A stretch of DNA of 64,000 nucleotides, from positions 1-64,000 of the forward strand of contig JADZBD010000025.1 of NCBI GenBank assembly GCA_020852255.1. Direction: 5' to 3'. Below, one piece after another: positions 7,774-17,589 of the stretch (position 1 is its first letter; the number at the start of each line of letters is the position of its first letter). A program made the translations under genes and the position numbers. This stretch comes from Bacteroidia bacterium (GTDB lineage Bacteria; Bacteroidota; Bacteroidia; JADZBD01). Under the pieces are notes generated by a model. The model worked only from the letters and a program-made list of their open reading frames with translations. It did no database searches and was not told the DNA's origin.

Positions 7774-9046
7774 TCAGTTCCATAAGCTATTCGGACCCGA
7801 CGGGCATATACCGGAGGAGATGATGTTACGTTATGTTGGGAAGCAGCTGAATGCTGCTGAAGAACATAAAGTAGAGCGACATACGCTGGGGTGTGAGATT
7901 TGCTCCGATGTATTGGAAGGGCTGCTGGCTGTTCGTAACCGGGAAAAGATTCCGGTGATCATTGATACCATTAAGAAGGAAGTACGTCTTCAAACATCTC
8001 CTCCACAGGTAAAGGTGGTCCGTATGACCACCCGCACCTGGGTTTCTATGGCCGCAGGTCTTACCCTGGTTCTTGGCCTTGGCTATTTCTTTATTTCACA
8101 GGATAAAGATCTCAGTTCACCGGTTACCACGGAAGAATTGTCCCCACTTAAAGAAGAAAATCAGGGAGGTGCGGTAACAGAAACCGGCAAGGAGGAGCCC
8201 AAACCGGAAAATCTGACTTCACCTCCTGGTACGGGAGAAAATTCCACTTTGGAACGAAAAGGTACCGGTACGCTCACATTCACTAACGAATCTGGTAAAG
8301 AAGAGTTTACGGTCTCAGAAGAAGAAGTGAATGCGCCGAAATCTGCTTCGGAAGATATTATTTTTACAGGCCCGGACTCAAAGGTTCCCCTGACTGATGA
8401 TTTAAAAAAGAACGACGCTGCACCTTCAGAAACTTCAGTGCAGGAGGGAGACAACGACCTGCAGGATGTTGAGATAGAAAATAAACAGCAAAAAAAATCC
8501 AATTCAGACGTTCCCAATGTAATAAACAAAGGAAAAACGGCCGGTAAGAAGAAAAGAAGTTCCGTTAAATTCGGCGATTCATCCCAAAAGGAAAAAACAA
8601 AAGACGCGTCCATAAACGATAAGGCTCCTCCCGAAAAAACTGTTACAACCATGCCTCCGCCAAGCCCTAACCAGGTGATCGTGCCAACGGACAACAATAC
8701 GTATAATACGGTTCCAAACACTTCCACTACTACTTCTGGTAATACTAATAATCAGGGGTATAATTTCGGTGGAATGGCCGATAGTATTTATGTAACAACT
8801 GATATACATTTTAAGCAGGGGATGACATACCTGGATACCGGTAAGACGGATCTGGCTATCGCAGAATTCCTTGAGGTTATCAAGTACCCAAAGCATCCAA
8901 AGTACGAGGAGGCCCGCTGGAATCTGGCTTTATCCTACCTTAAGAAAGGTGAGAAAGAAAAGGGTAAAACGTTGTTGGAGGAGATCAGCAAAGGAACCGG
9001 ACAATACAAGCAGCAGGCCGTTAAGAAGCTGGAAGAGATTAAGTAG
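7766..9046 (+). CDS. Anti-sigma factor with zinc motif, one membrane segment and C-terminal TPRs
   Basis: The cytosolic N-terminus carries the HxxxCxxC zinc-binding signature of anti-sigma factors (H39-T-L-G-C43-E-I-C46). A single membrane segment follows at about residues 93-113 (WVSMAAGLTLVLGLGYFFI). The long, charged, Ser/Thr/Lys-rich linker is probably periplasmic, and the final roughly 80 residues form two tetratricopeptide-like repeats (FKQGMTYLDTGKTDLAIAEF and YEEARWNLALSYLKKGEKEK). The overlap with the sigma gene indicates that it sequesters that sigma factor. The periplasmic TPR part may bind the activating signal or a partner, which is inference. Confidence 0.82.
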   Translation: MSDQFHKLFGPDGHIPEEMMLRYVGKQLNAAEEHKVERHTLGCEICSDVLEGLLAVRNREKIPVIIDTIKKEVRLQTSPPQVKVVRMTTRTWVSMAAGLTLVLGLGYFFISQDKDLSSPVTTEELSPLKEENQGGAVTETGKEEPKPENLTSPPGTGENSTLERKGTGTLTFTNESGKEEFTVSEEEVNAPKSASEDIIFTGPDSKVPLTDDLKKNDAAPSETSVQEGDNDLQDVEIENKQQKKSNSDVPNVINKGKTAGKKKRSSVKFGDSSQKEKTKDASINDKAPPEKTVTTMPPPSPNQVIVPTDNNTYNTVPNTSTTTSGNTNNQGYNFGGMADSIYVTTDIHFKQGMTYLDTGKTDLAIAEFLEVIKYPKHPKYEEARWNLALSYLKKGEKEKGKTLLEEISKGTGQYKQQAVKKLEEIK

Positions 9047-9080
9047 GTCAGACCAAAATTTATTTAATGACCTGACCTAC
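9043..9080. terminator. Hairpin between convergent genes
   Basis: GTAGGTCAG (9043-9051) and CTGACCTAC (9072-9080) are perfect complements with a 20-nt AT-rich loop. The left arm overlaps the stop codon of the anti-sigma gene. It lies between two convergent genes and could end transcription in both directions, although there is no T tract. Confidence 0.5.
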
Positions 9081-9102
9081 TGAATCTGTTATTCTGACTT
9101 AA

Positions 9103-12100
9103 TTAATAAACAATCACCTTCTTCACACTCTGGTTCGCTTCGTTTCGGATGCTGAGTGTATAAACTCCCTTGCCGAAGCTGGTGATGTCGAAGCGGTGAC
9201 TGTAGTTTCCGGAAAAGGTACTCAGCTTCTCTGAATATACGGTTTGCCCTATCGCATTCTGGATCTCTATGGTTAGATTATGTGATCCCAAAATACCAAA
9301 CTCAAGATTGAACACTCCATCATTCGGATTCGGGAAGAGGTTGAAATGTGTAAGCGAGAATTCTTCCACTCCAGTATAGATCGCAGAAAAGCCGGTGGAT
9401 GTAGCAGTGCATCCGTTGGCATCTGTAACTACTACCGTGTATGTTCCGGTTTGTGTAATGGTGTACGACTGATTTGTAGCACCCGATATGAGCACACTGT
9501 TCAGGTACCACTGATAGGTTGCAAAGGCTGGATTACATGTGAGCACGTTGCTCAGCTGAGTAATAGTGGGCGTGGCCGGAGCCGGATAAACAGTCACTGT
9601 TACTATGGTGGTATTAGTACATCCGCCTGCTGTGCCTGTTACCGTATACGAGGTGGTAGCCGTCGGAGATGCCGTTACGGAAGTTCCGGTAGTTGCGCTT
9701 AAGCCCGTAGCCGGCGCCCAGGTATACGTGTTGGCTCCGTTAGCGGTGAGTACAACATTGCCGCCTGGACAATACGCCGGATTAGCAGGCGAAACTGTTA
9801 CTGTGGGGTTGGTGGTAACCGTTACCGTTACCGTGGTGGTACGTGTACATCCATTGGAACCGGTTCCCGTAACTGTATAGGTTGTTGTTACGGTAGGCGA
9901 TGCCGTTACGGTAGCGCCTGTTGTAGCACTCAGACTTGCTCCGGGTGCCCAGGCATAGGTGCTGGCACCCGTAGCGGTAATGGACGTAGAAGAAGTGGAA
10001 CACAGTACCGGATTTGCTGCTGTAGCTGTTACGGTAGGTGAAGGATTCACCGTAATGGTTCTTGTAGCGGTACGGGTACATCCGTTGGAAGACGTTCCTG
10101 TTACAGTATACGTTGTAGTAACAGTCGGGGTAGCGGTAACCGTTGCACCGGTGGTAGCACTTAAGCTGGCACCGGGTGCCCAAGTATAAGAAACGCCACC
10201 ACTGGCAGTTATGCTGGTGCTTGAGCCGCTGCAAATGGTTGCGTTAGTAACCGTGGTGGTGATGGTAGGTGAAGGAATAACGGTTATGGTTTGTGTGGCG
10301 GTGCGGGTACATCCTGCTACACTGGTGGCGGTAACCGTATACACTGTGGTTACAGTGGGGGTGGCCGTAACCGTTGCACCGGTAGTAGCGCTCAAACTTG
10401 CACCGGGTGTCCAGGTATAGGTACTTCCTCCGCTGGCGGTTATTGAAGACGAACTGCCGCTGCAGATTGTTGCAGGAGTTGGGGTTACAGTAACCGTTGG
10501 GAGCGGATTTACTGTTACAAGAACTGTCGCCGTGTTGGTACATCCGTTCGAAGCGCTTCCCGTAACGGTATATGTTGTGGTTACCGTAGGGTTGGCCGTT
10601 ACGTTATTGCCCGTAGTGGCGCTGAGGCCTGATGCAGGTGCCCAGGTATACGAATTGGGGTTTTGGCCGCCGGATGCGGTAATAGCAACACTTCCGCCTG
10701 AGCAGAAGGTGGCGGTGGACGGCGTTGCAGTAATCGTAGGTCGCGGATTCACGGTAATTGTTTGTGTAGCGGTGCGGGTACAACCGTTCGATCCGGTTCC
10801 AGTTACCGTATACGTGGTAGTCACTGTTGGAGAGGCGGTAACAGATGCACCGGTGGTAGCGCTTAAGCTGGCACCGGGTGCCCAGGTATACGATGCGGCT
10901 CCGGTTCCTGTAAGTGTTGTGTTAGATCCTGCACAAATAGTTGCGGACGATGCGGAAACAGAAACCGTTGGCAATGGGTTCACCGCTACCGTAACCGTTC
11001 CTGTACGTGTACATCCGTTCGCGTTAGTTCCGGTAACTGTATAAGTAGTGGTTACCGTTGGTGTGGCTGTTACGGTAGTGCCTGTTGTTGCACTCAGACT
11101 TGCCCCGGGTGCCCAGGTGTAGCTCGTACCTCCGCTTGCTGTTACACTTGATGAACTACCGCTGCATATCGTGGCTGGTGTTGGTGTAACGGTTATGGTG
11201 GGAAGCGGGTTCACGGTAACCGTTACAGTAGCTGTTCGTGTACATCCGTTTCCTCCGGTACCGGTTACCGTGTATGTGGTAGTAGCCGTGGGGCTGGCTG
11301 TTACGTTTGCTCCTGTTGTGGCGCTCAGTGAAGTTGCCGGGCTCCAGGTATAAGTTGTTCCGCCGGCGGCGGTCAGCGCTACGTTACCGCCCTGGCAGTA
11401 ACTGGGTGCGGCAGGAGTAACGGTGATAGTAGGCTGCGGATTCACCGTGATTACCTGAGTGGTGGTACTGGATCCATTGGCGTTTGATGCGGTAAGAGTC
11501 ACGGTATAGGTCCCTGCCGTGCTCCAGCAAACAGAACCCGGATTCTGAACATTGGATGTGGCCGGTGTTCCGCTCGGGAAAGTCCAGCTCCATGCGGTAG
11601 GTGAACCGGTAGATGCGTCGGAGAAACTGATACAGCCGTTCGCACAGGTAGATGTTGAACTAGCGTTCATCACGGCCGTTGGCGGCGGACCGCTCACAGG
11701 GGTACCGTTCAGATTAATGTTATCTACATAAATATTATTTCCCCAACGACCACGGTTCTGAAATACGACCATGAATGTAGGTTGTCCGGTATACGTATTA
11801 AGGTTAACAGTTTCCGTTCTCCATTGTGTAGAAGTAGGAGTAAATGCAGTGGTATTATCCGGTGCGGTAGCCAGCGTTGGACCACCTTTGATCCAGACCT
11901 GGGTAAAAGTTTGCCCGCAGTCAGTGGAAATCAGAACGGCCAGCGTATCGCTGTAAGTAGCATCATAACGCGCGTAAGCCACGTCGAAACTAAGTGTACA
12001 CGTACTCACCGTGGTGAGATCATATTTAGGACTCCACATTTCATCTCGTAAACCCGAGCTATTCAGTGTGTAGTTGTCGTACCACATACACGCGGTGGAA

Positions 12101-14775
12101 AGTGCATATCCTCCGGTGGCGATAGTACGTGCCCAAACGTAGCTATCCAGTCCTGCGTCCTTATTGATCCAGTTGGTAGGAGGGAAAGTAGGCGAAGGCT
12201 CGAATCCTTCCTGCAGCGGAAGAGGACCGGCGGTTGAAATGGTAATGTATGTTGTTTTGGTTTCCGTATCGGTGCCATTGGCATTCGTTGCGGTCAGTGT
12301 CACTGAATAAGTTCCGGGTGCGCTGTAACAGATCAGCGGATTCTGGGAAGTGGATGTGGCCGGCGTTCCTCCCTGGAAGCTCCAGCTCCAGCTGGTGGGT
12401 GAAAACGATGAAATATCGGTAAACTGGATACAAATTCCCGGGCATCCGCTGGTGTAGTTTGATGTAAAGTCTGCCACAGGAGCAGAACTTCCTGAGGAGA
12501 ACAGATCTGATTCCCAGATACCACGTCCGTACGTAGCTGCTCTGATTTTTCCGAGTGTGTACTGAATCTCCAGTTCATTCACGATTACGTTTGGAAGTCC
12601 TGTAAAGAAGTTCACCCAGGTCGCGTTGTTGTCATCGCGATAATATACACCCACATCCGTTCCCACATACACACCGTTGGCGGATGCGTTCTGGTAAACG
12701 ACACAGTTCACCGGAAGGTTAGGGAGGCCGGTAGAATAATTCGTCCAGGTTGCTCCGGCATCGGTAGACATATACACTTTAGTACCTGAAACATACCCCG
12801 AATACGTAACATACACCCGTGTTGGATCCGTTGTGGAAGTATAGATATATGTCATGGCCGCCGAAGTCGGCAGCGCTCCTGTTACGTTAGTAAAGGAAGT
12901 TCCGCCGTTGGTAGACCGGAATACTGCATTCTGTTTGATAGCGTATATATAGGACGGATTGGATTTCGCATAATGAACCTGCACGAAGCTTCCGCTACCT
13001 CCGGTGGTGGCACCCAGCGCGGTCCATGTGGTTCCGCTGTTTGTACTTTGATATAAACTGGCTTTGCCGATCAGCAGCGTGCTGGAGGTAGTGGGATGCA
13101 TCACATACGGAGTTACCCAGTTACCATTGGCATTCACCCCGCTTCCACCTGTGTTTACGATGGTAGACCACGATCCCCCATCGTTGGTAGAACGGCGTAC
13201 GTTGCCGTAATAAAGTTCACCATAAAGGATCGAGGCATTATTATAGTCAATGATACACTCCATACCATCGCCGCCGATGATAGCCTGGAAAGTGGTACCG
13301 GTATTTTTGCTGGTTCCATTATCCTGCCAGCCATGGATATTTTTATTACTCACGGTTGCAGAAGTTCCCAACCGGTACATCTGTGCAATGTGTAATCCGC
13401 TGCTCAGATCCGACCATGCACCTCCGTTATTGGTAGTTCTGAAAATTCCACCGTCGTTCCCGCACATCACAGTGGTTCCGTTCACATATTCCAGCCAGTG
13501 ATGATCAGCATGTACATAAGGAGCGCCGCTTCCGGTCCAGTGTGCATTCAGTGTCCAGCTGGTTCCGCCGTTAGTGGTTCTCCATACGTTCACACCACCC
13601 GCCACACACTCGTTCGCATTGGTTGGGGAAGCAGCCAGCGCGAGGTCGTACCAACTCTGCCCGCCGGTATCATTACCGGCGCTCGCCCAACCGAGCATAT
13701 TTGAAGGGGAAGAAACGGTGATCTGAGTAAAACTTGCCCCGCTGTTCGTGGAACGGTAAAAAGCGAGGAATCCGCTATTCGCAGCACTGCCTGCCAGCAT
13801 ATAAACATAGGCTGTATTGGCTGCAGTTACTGCAATGGCAAGGCGGTTCGCGGAAGTATTGTTAAATGGGTTAGAATAGGATGCTCCGGAATTTGTGGAA
13901 AGATAAAAACCGGTAGCCGTTACAGCATAAACAGTAGCAGGAGATCCGGGTTTCAATTCCGCATCTTTGAAGTTCCCAGCCTGTGTTTGAACAAAAGTTG
14001 TTCCGCCGTCGGTGGAGCGATACATTCCGATGCTAGTGGCTGCGTGAATAATTTGTGTGTTGCTGGGATCAATGAGCAGCTTACTTATACGGCGTCCGTT
14101 TGTCACCACCCAGTTCAGGTTGGTTGTATTCCATGTGGTTCCCCCGTTTGTAGATTTCAAAACACCAATGCTGTAGGTATCCGCAGCATCGCCGTCGCCT
14201 GTGGCCAGGTACATGACCTGGCTGTTGGTAGGATCAATGGCAAGGTGGGTTGCGCCTATGGCCGCCAGCCCGTCTGTGTTCCACATGGTCCATGAACCTC
14301 CGCTGTTGGTTGTTTTCCACAATCCTCCACCCGGTGCGCATACATACCAGGTGGTAGAGGAATTAGGATCTATCACCACACCATTCACCCGGCCCACGCC
14401 TGTTCCGCTCGACTGTGTCAATGGTCCGATATATGTCCAGTTTCCGGCTTGGGGTGAAGGATTCGGTCCCTGCGATTCTGTCAGAAGATTTTGTGCCCAT
14501 TGTGCGTAGTAGGTTTGCATGGCAGTGTACATCTGCGTGCGGTCTCCATGTGGAAACACACGAGGTCCGACAAAATTTTCCCAGCGCTTGAATGCTTTAA
14601 ATCCTTTTCCACGTTCTGTGTAATCGCGGGATGACCAATATTGATCGAACTCGTCCTGAACGTCATAGAAGTTCTGGTTCGGATCCTGCATCATATCTAC
14701 CCAATTCTGGGCGTGCAGGTTAAACGACAATACCGTAACTGAAAGTATTGCTACAAGGGCAGAAAAAGTTCTCAT
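9103..14775 (-). CDS. Giant T9SS-exported surface protein: propeller, PKD and Ig-like repeats
   Basis: The 1890-residue protein starts with a signal peptide (MRTFSALVAILSVTVLS...HAQ). Residues about 100-760 hold repeated sortilin/BNR-like blades (STNGGTTWN-type motifs). A PKD domain follows at about 765-850 and a jelly-roll or MAM-like domain (LQEGFEPSPTFPPTNW...WGNNIYVDNINLNG) at about 855-1025. A second PKD domain precedes eight Ig-like repeats of about 77 residues (1111-1727). The end is another Ig-like unit and a type A T9SS sorting domain (FNLFPNPNDGVFNLEF...GVYTLSI...KKVIVY). It should be exported across the outer membrane and fixed to or released from the surface. An adhesin role is plausible, but the propeller could also be enzymatic or ligand-binding. 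It is flanked by hairpins and appears monocistronic. Confidence 0.88.
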   Translation of the reverse strand: MRTFSALVAILSVTVLSFNLHAQNWVDMMQDPNQNFYDVQDEFDQYWSSRDYTERGKGFKAFKRWENFVGPRVFPHGDRTQMYTAMQTYYAQWAQNLLTESQGPNPSPQAGNWTYIGPLTQSSGTGVGRVNGVVIDPNSSTTWYVCAPGGGLWKTTNSGGSWTMWNTDGLAAIGATHLAIDPTNSQVMYLATGDGDAADTYSIGVLKSTNGGTTWNTTNLNWVVTNGRRISKLLIDPSNTQIIHAATSIGMYRSTDGGTTFVQTQAGNFKDAELKPGSPATVYAVTATGFYLSTNSGASYSNPFNNTSANRLAIAVTAANTAYVYMLAGSAANSGFLAFYRSTNSGASFTQITVSSPSNMLGWASAGNDTGGQSWYDLALAASPTNANECVAGGVNVWRTTNGGTSWTLNAHWTGSGAPYVHADHHWLEYVNGTTVMCGNDGGIFRTTNNGGAWSDLSSGLHIAQMYRLGTSATVSNKNIHGWQDNGTSKNTGTTFQAIIGGDGMECIIDYNNASILYGELYYGNVRRSTNDGGSWSTIVNTGGSGVNANGNWVTPYVMHPTTSSTLLIGKASLYQSTNSGTTWTALGATTGGSGSFVQVHYAKSNPSYIYAIKQNAVFRSTNGGTSFTNVTGALPTSAAMTYIYTSTTDPTRVYVTYSGYVSGTKVYMSTDAGATWTNYSTGLPNLPVNCVVYQNASANGVYVGTDVGVYYRDDNNATWVNFFTGLPNVIVNELEIQYTLGKIRAATYGRGIWESDLFSSGSSAPVADFTSNYTSGCPGICIQFTDISSFSPTSWSWSFQGGTPATSTSQNPLICYSAPGTYSVTLTATNANGTDTETKTTYITISTAGPLPLQEGFEPSPTFPPTNWINKDAGLDSYVWARTIATGGYALSTACMWYDNYTLNSSGLRDEMWSPKYDLTTVSTCTLSFDVAYARYDATYSDTLAVLISTDCGQTFTQVWIKGGPTLATAPDNTTAFTPTSTQWRTETVNLNTYTGQPTFMVVFQNRGRWGNNIYVDNINLNGTPVSGPPPTAVMNASSTSTCANGCISFSDASTGSPTAWSWTFPSGTPATSNVQNPGSVCWSTAGTYTVTLTASNANGSSTTTQVITVNPQPTITVTPAAPSYCQGGNVALTAAGGTTYTWSPATSLSATTGANVTASPTATTTYTVTGTGGNGCTRTATVTVTVNPLPTITVTPTPATICSGSSSSVTASGGTSYTWAPGASLSATTGTTVTATPTVTTTYTVTGTNANGCTRTGTVTVAVNPLPTVSVSASSATICAGSNTTLTGTGAASYTWAPGASLSATTGASVTASPTVTTTYTVTGTGSNGCTRTATQTITVNPRPTITATPSTATFCSGGSVAITASGGQNPNSYTWAPASGLSATTGNNVTANPTVTTTYTVTGSASNGCTNTATVLVTVNPLPTVTVTPTPATICSGSSSSITASGGSTYTWTPGASLSATTGATVTATPTVTTVYTVTATSVAGCTRTATQTITVIPSPTITTTVTNATICSGSSTSITASGGVSYTWAPGASLSATTGATVTATPTVTTTYTVTGTSSNGCTRTATRTITVNPSPTVTATAANPVLCSTSSTSITATGASTYAWAPGASLSATTGATVTASPTVTTTYTVTGTGSNGCTRTTTVTVTVTTNPTVTVSPANPAYCPGGNVVLTANGANTYTWAPATGLSATTGTSVTASPTATTSYTVTGTAGGCTNTTIVTVTVYPAPATPTITQLSNVLTCNPAFATYQWYLNSVLISGATNQSYTITQTGTYTVVVTDANGCTATSTGFSAIYTGVEEFSLTHFNLFPNPNDGVFNLEFGILGSHNLTIEIQNAIGQTVYSEKLSTFSGNYSHRFDITSFGKGVYTLSIRNEANQSVKKVIVY
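9595..11440 (-). repeat. Eight tandem 231-bp repeats encoding Ig-like domains
   Basis: The protein units all follow the plan T[IV]TVTP..ATICSGSS, then YTWAPGASLSATTG and TVTTTYTVTGT, then NGCTRTATVTVTVNPLP. Each is 76-80 residues. At DNA level the central part of each unit is nearly identical (for example repeated GGTGCCCAGGTATA), while the unit starts vary more. Units 1 and 8 (CQGGNVALTA and CPGGNVVLTA types) resemble each other more than the inner ones. Such arrays can gain or lose units by recombination. Confidence 0.92.
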
Positions 14776-14882
14776 GAGATTTTGCTTTAGGGGCTATACC
14801 TGATTCTTCAGCTATAAAGAAACGAAAAAACAAAGGAAAAAGCAATAGGGCCTCACCTAAGGCCTGACGAACCACTGAATTT

Positions 14883-14908
14883 CTTCGACGAACTTAAATT
14901 TCGTGAAG
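14883..14908 (-). terminator. Hairpin downstream of the T9SS cassette
   Basis: CTTC-G-ACGAA (14883-14892) can pair with TTCGT-GAAG (14900-14908) around a short AT-rich loop, with a single bulged G. It lies just after the last gene of the minus-strand cassette, which stops at 14917. There is no T tract, so its role as terminator is only suggested by position. Confidence 0.35.
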
Positions 14909-14916
14909 ACGTGTTC

Positions 14917-17586
14917 TTACTTTTTTGTCTGGATCTTAAACTCGGTGCGCCGGTTCTTGGCGTGCTCGTCCTCCGTACACTCTACCCCATCCTTACACTT
15001 ATTCAGCACTTTCTGCTCTCCCATTCCTTTACTTGTCAGGCGCTTTTTATCAATGCCTTTTGAGGCAATGTAATCTGCAGCGGCCTTCGCGCGCTTTTCA
15101 GACAGTTTTTGGTTGTAATCCGTGCTGGAGCGACTATCCGTGTGCGCATAAATCTCGATGGTGATGCCCGGGTTCATTTTCATTACCTGCACCACTTTAT
15201 CCAGAACAATTCTGGCTTCAGGTAAAAGATCCCACTTATCGTATTCATAATAGATATTCTCGATGATGGTAATTGTATCCTTTTTTTCCGTGTTTGATTT
15301 CAGCTTCTGCACCTGGAGCCAGGGATCATCTACATAAATACTGGCCAGCGTTTTCTGTTCGGTAGGAAGCATCTCCCATTTGAATTTACCACTGAAGAGG
15401 TGAAAGTTCCCCAGCACCTTTCCTTTCTCATCCACCACAACCAGATTTTTAAAATTGAGCACTTGTGCGTCTTTCTCATCAATTTGTACGAGGTACTTTT
15501 TATCAGCAGGAAGAGAAACAAAAACAAAATCTCCTTTACCATCGGTAATGGCGGTCTGCACCACTTCACCCTTCTCGTTCACCACCAGCACTTTGGTATT
15601 GGTTAACGGGGTTTTGTTGTCGCCCAGAATCTTTCCTTTCAGGTCTATACGCAGGTCCTCGTCCTTCACTATTAAGAGGGAAAGACTCGTTTTATCTGAA
15701 TGAATGAGTTTATACTTAAACCCACCCTGTGATACGGCTACTTCCTTCCCACTCTTATTCACGAAGTAAATTTTCTTCCCGTTAAGGTCGGCATCCTTCT
15801 CCTCAATCATGAGAAGGTAATTATCGTCGGTGGGAAGGTCAGTAAATACGAATGCTCCGAACGAGTTGGTGGTAGTAGTCTGAATCAGTTCTCCCTTTTC
15901 ATTTTTAACATTTACACTGGTATTGGAAAGGGGCATCTTCTCTTCTCCCACCAGCAGGCTGCCGGCGATGGAAACAAAAGCATCCTCCTCTACCAGCTTT
16001 GGAAGTTTGGTCAGATCGGAAGGAAGCAGTTCAAAAACAAAGAGACCCTTTTGCCCGACCACTGTCTTTTTCACAATCCGGTTCTGATTGTCGGCCAGGT
16101 AATACTTATCCTTTAGTTGGGTGGGATCGTCCGACTCGATCATCACCATATAGTTTTTATTGGAAGGAACATGATCGAAACGAAAATATCCGAACTCATC
16201 GGTAACGGTGGTTTGCAGCACTTCCTTTTTATCATTGAGCAGGGCCACCTGAACATTCGCCGCCGCATCTTTGATATTTTTCGTCAGGAGTATCTTACCG
16301 CTCACATTGCTGATTTCAGCGATGCGGTAAAAGCCGTATATATCATCGCCGCCTGCACCCGGCCGGTTGGAAGTAAAATAGCCGCGATTCTTGTCTCTGA
16401 AACACATGCCGAAATCATCGGATGCAGTATTAACGGGATATTGCAGATTGGCCGGACTCTCCCACTTTCCCTCCTTCAGATGGGTGGAAAAAATATCCAG
16501 TCCTCCAAAACCGATATGACCGCTGGAAGAAAAATACAATACACCGTCCGGGCCACATCCGGGAAAAGTTTCGTCTCCTTTCGTATTCACCGGTGCACCC
16601 AGATTTACGGGTTTACCCCAGCCGCCGGACTCTCTTTTACACATCCAGATATCCTTCCCTCCCATTCCGCCGGGCATGTCGGAAACAAAAAACAAAATGT
16701 TTCCATCATTGGAATATGCGGGATGCCCTACGGAATAATCATCGGAGTTATATTCGAAAGGCACCGGCTCTCCCGGGCGGTTTCCATTCATGGTCACAAA
16801 GAAAAGTTTTGGCCGGTTGGTGAACTCTTTCCCTTTCTTTTTCTGATTATTCACTTTACAATAACAGGCTTCCTTTCCATCGGGAGCGAATGCGATAGGG
16901 CCGTTCTGAGATTCGTTATTGAACAGCACCGACAACGGAGTACCGTTACCATATACGGTTGAGTCGCCGCTTCGTTTCCCCTTACTGTAAAACACCACAA
17001 GGTTCGGGTTGCCGTTCCACTGGTTCGCGCCGCCGGATACCAGATCTAACTTTGATTCCGAGGCATAAACCAGTCCCTCTCCGAATATTACCGGAGAATA
17101 TTCCGACAGGGAGGTATTCAGATCTTTCAGGGGATATACTTTATATGCGGCAGTCTGAACTTTCCATGCTTTCATTTCGTCCGACGAGCGAAGCAGCAAT
17201 TTGCCTTTCTCATCAGACGGCACCAGGGCAAGATAGGTTCGCAGCTGTTCCCCGGCTTCATCGTACTTCTTATTATGCAGGAGCATTTCGGCATAATGGT
17301 AATACACTTTTGGATTAAGGGTTTTCATATTAACCAGGCGGCTATAGACTGCTTCCGCTTCCTTGTAGTTATTCATCATGCGGTAACATTCCGCAAGTTT
17401 GAACAACGCCTCCTCTTTTTTCTTCCCTTTGGCGGCCTTCCGGTACATTTTTGCCGCCATCGCATACTGATAGGTATTATAGTAACGGTCGGCCCGTTGA
17501 AGTCGCGACTGAGACGTAGCGGAAGCACTGATCCCGCAGAAGAATCCGACAAACAGCAGTATGAATAGTATTCTCCGGCTCCTCAT
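14917..17586 (-). CDS. PorE-like OmpA-family protein (TPR, PD40 propeller, regulatory-like domains, OmpA)
   Basis: The 889-residue protein has a signal peptide, TPR-like repeats at about 28-130 (ADRYYNTYQYAMAAKMYRKA, ALFKLAECYRMMNNYKEAEA) and a PD40/WD40-like propeller at about 150-430 (HPAYSNDGNILFFVSDMPGG, GPDGVLYFSSSGHIGFGGLD). Three carboxypeptidase-regulatory-like repeats follow at about 435-745 (each with TDEFGYFRFDHVP-like endings). The OmpA domain at the end (YAHTDSRSSTDYNQKLSEKR, then NRRTEF) should bind peptidoglycan. This domain order is that of PorE of the T9SS and of OmpA-like genes paired with sprF. It is the last gene of a five-gene operon, 3 nt after porP/sprF, and probably anchors that system to the cell wall. 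Confidence 0.85.
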   Translation of the reverse strand: MRSRRILFILLFVGFFCGISASATSQSRLQRADRYYNTYQYAMAAKMYRKAAKGKKKEEALFKLAECYRMMNNYKEAEAVYSRLVNMKTLNPKVYYHYAEMLLHNKKYDEAGEQLRTYLALVPSDEKGKLLLRSSDEMKAWKVQTAAYKVYPLKDLNTSLSEYSPVIFGEGLVYASESKLDLVSGGANQWNGNPNLVVFYSKGKRSGDSTVYGNGTPLSVLFNNESQNGPIAFAPDGKEACYCKVNNQKKKGKEFTNRPKLFFVTMNGNRPGEPVPFEYNSDDYSVGHPAYSNDGNILFFVSDMPGGMGGKDIWMCKRESGGWGKPVNLGAPVNTKGDETFPGCGPDGVLYFSSSGHIGFGGLDIFSTHLKEGKWESPANLQYPVNTASDDFGMCFRDKNRGYFTSNRPGAGGDDIYGFYRIAEISNVSGKILLTKNIKDAAANVQVALLNDKKEVLQTTVTDEFGYFRFDHVPSNKNYMVMIESDDPTQLKDKYYLADNQNRIVKKTVVGQKGLFVFELLPSDLTKLPKLVEEDAFVSIAGSLLVGEEKMPLSNTSVNVKNEKGELIQTTTTNSFGAFVFTDLPTDDNYLLMIEEKDADLNGKKIYFVNKSGKEVAVSQGGFKYKLIHSDKTSLSLLIVKDEDLRIDLKGKILGDNKTPLTNTKVLVVNEKGEVVQTAITDGKGDFVFVSLPADKKYLVQIDEKDAQVLNFKNLVVVDEKGKVLGNFHLFSGKFKWEMLPTEQKTLASIYVDDPWLQVQKLKSNTEKKDTITIIENIYYEYDKWDLLPEARIVLDKVVQVMKMNPGITIEIYAHTDSRSSTDYNQKLSEKRAKAAADYIASKGIDKKRLTSKGMGEQKVLNKCKDGVECTEDEHAKNRRTEFKIQTKK

Positions 17587-17589
17587 TCC

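Noticed and set aside
9605-11353. Val/Thr-rich open frames opposite the Ig repeats
   Set aside because: Their repetitive composition mirrors the repeat array on the other strand.
9595-11440. Regular repeats that could suggest a CRISPR array
   Set aside because: The unit is 231 bp, is translated in frame and encodes Ig-like domains; there are no spacers and no cas genes.
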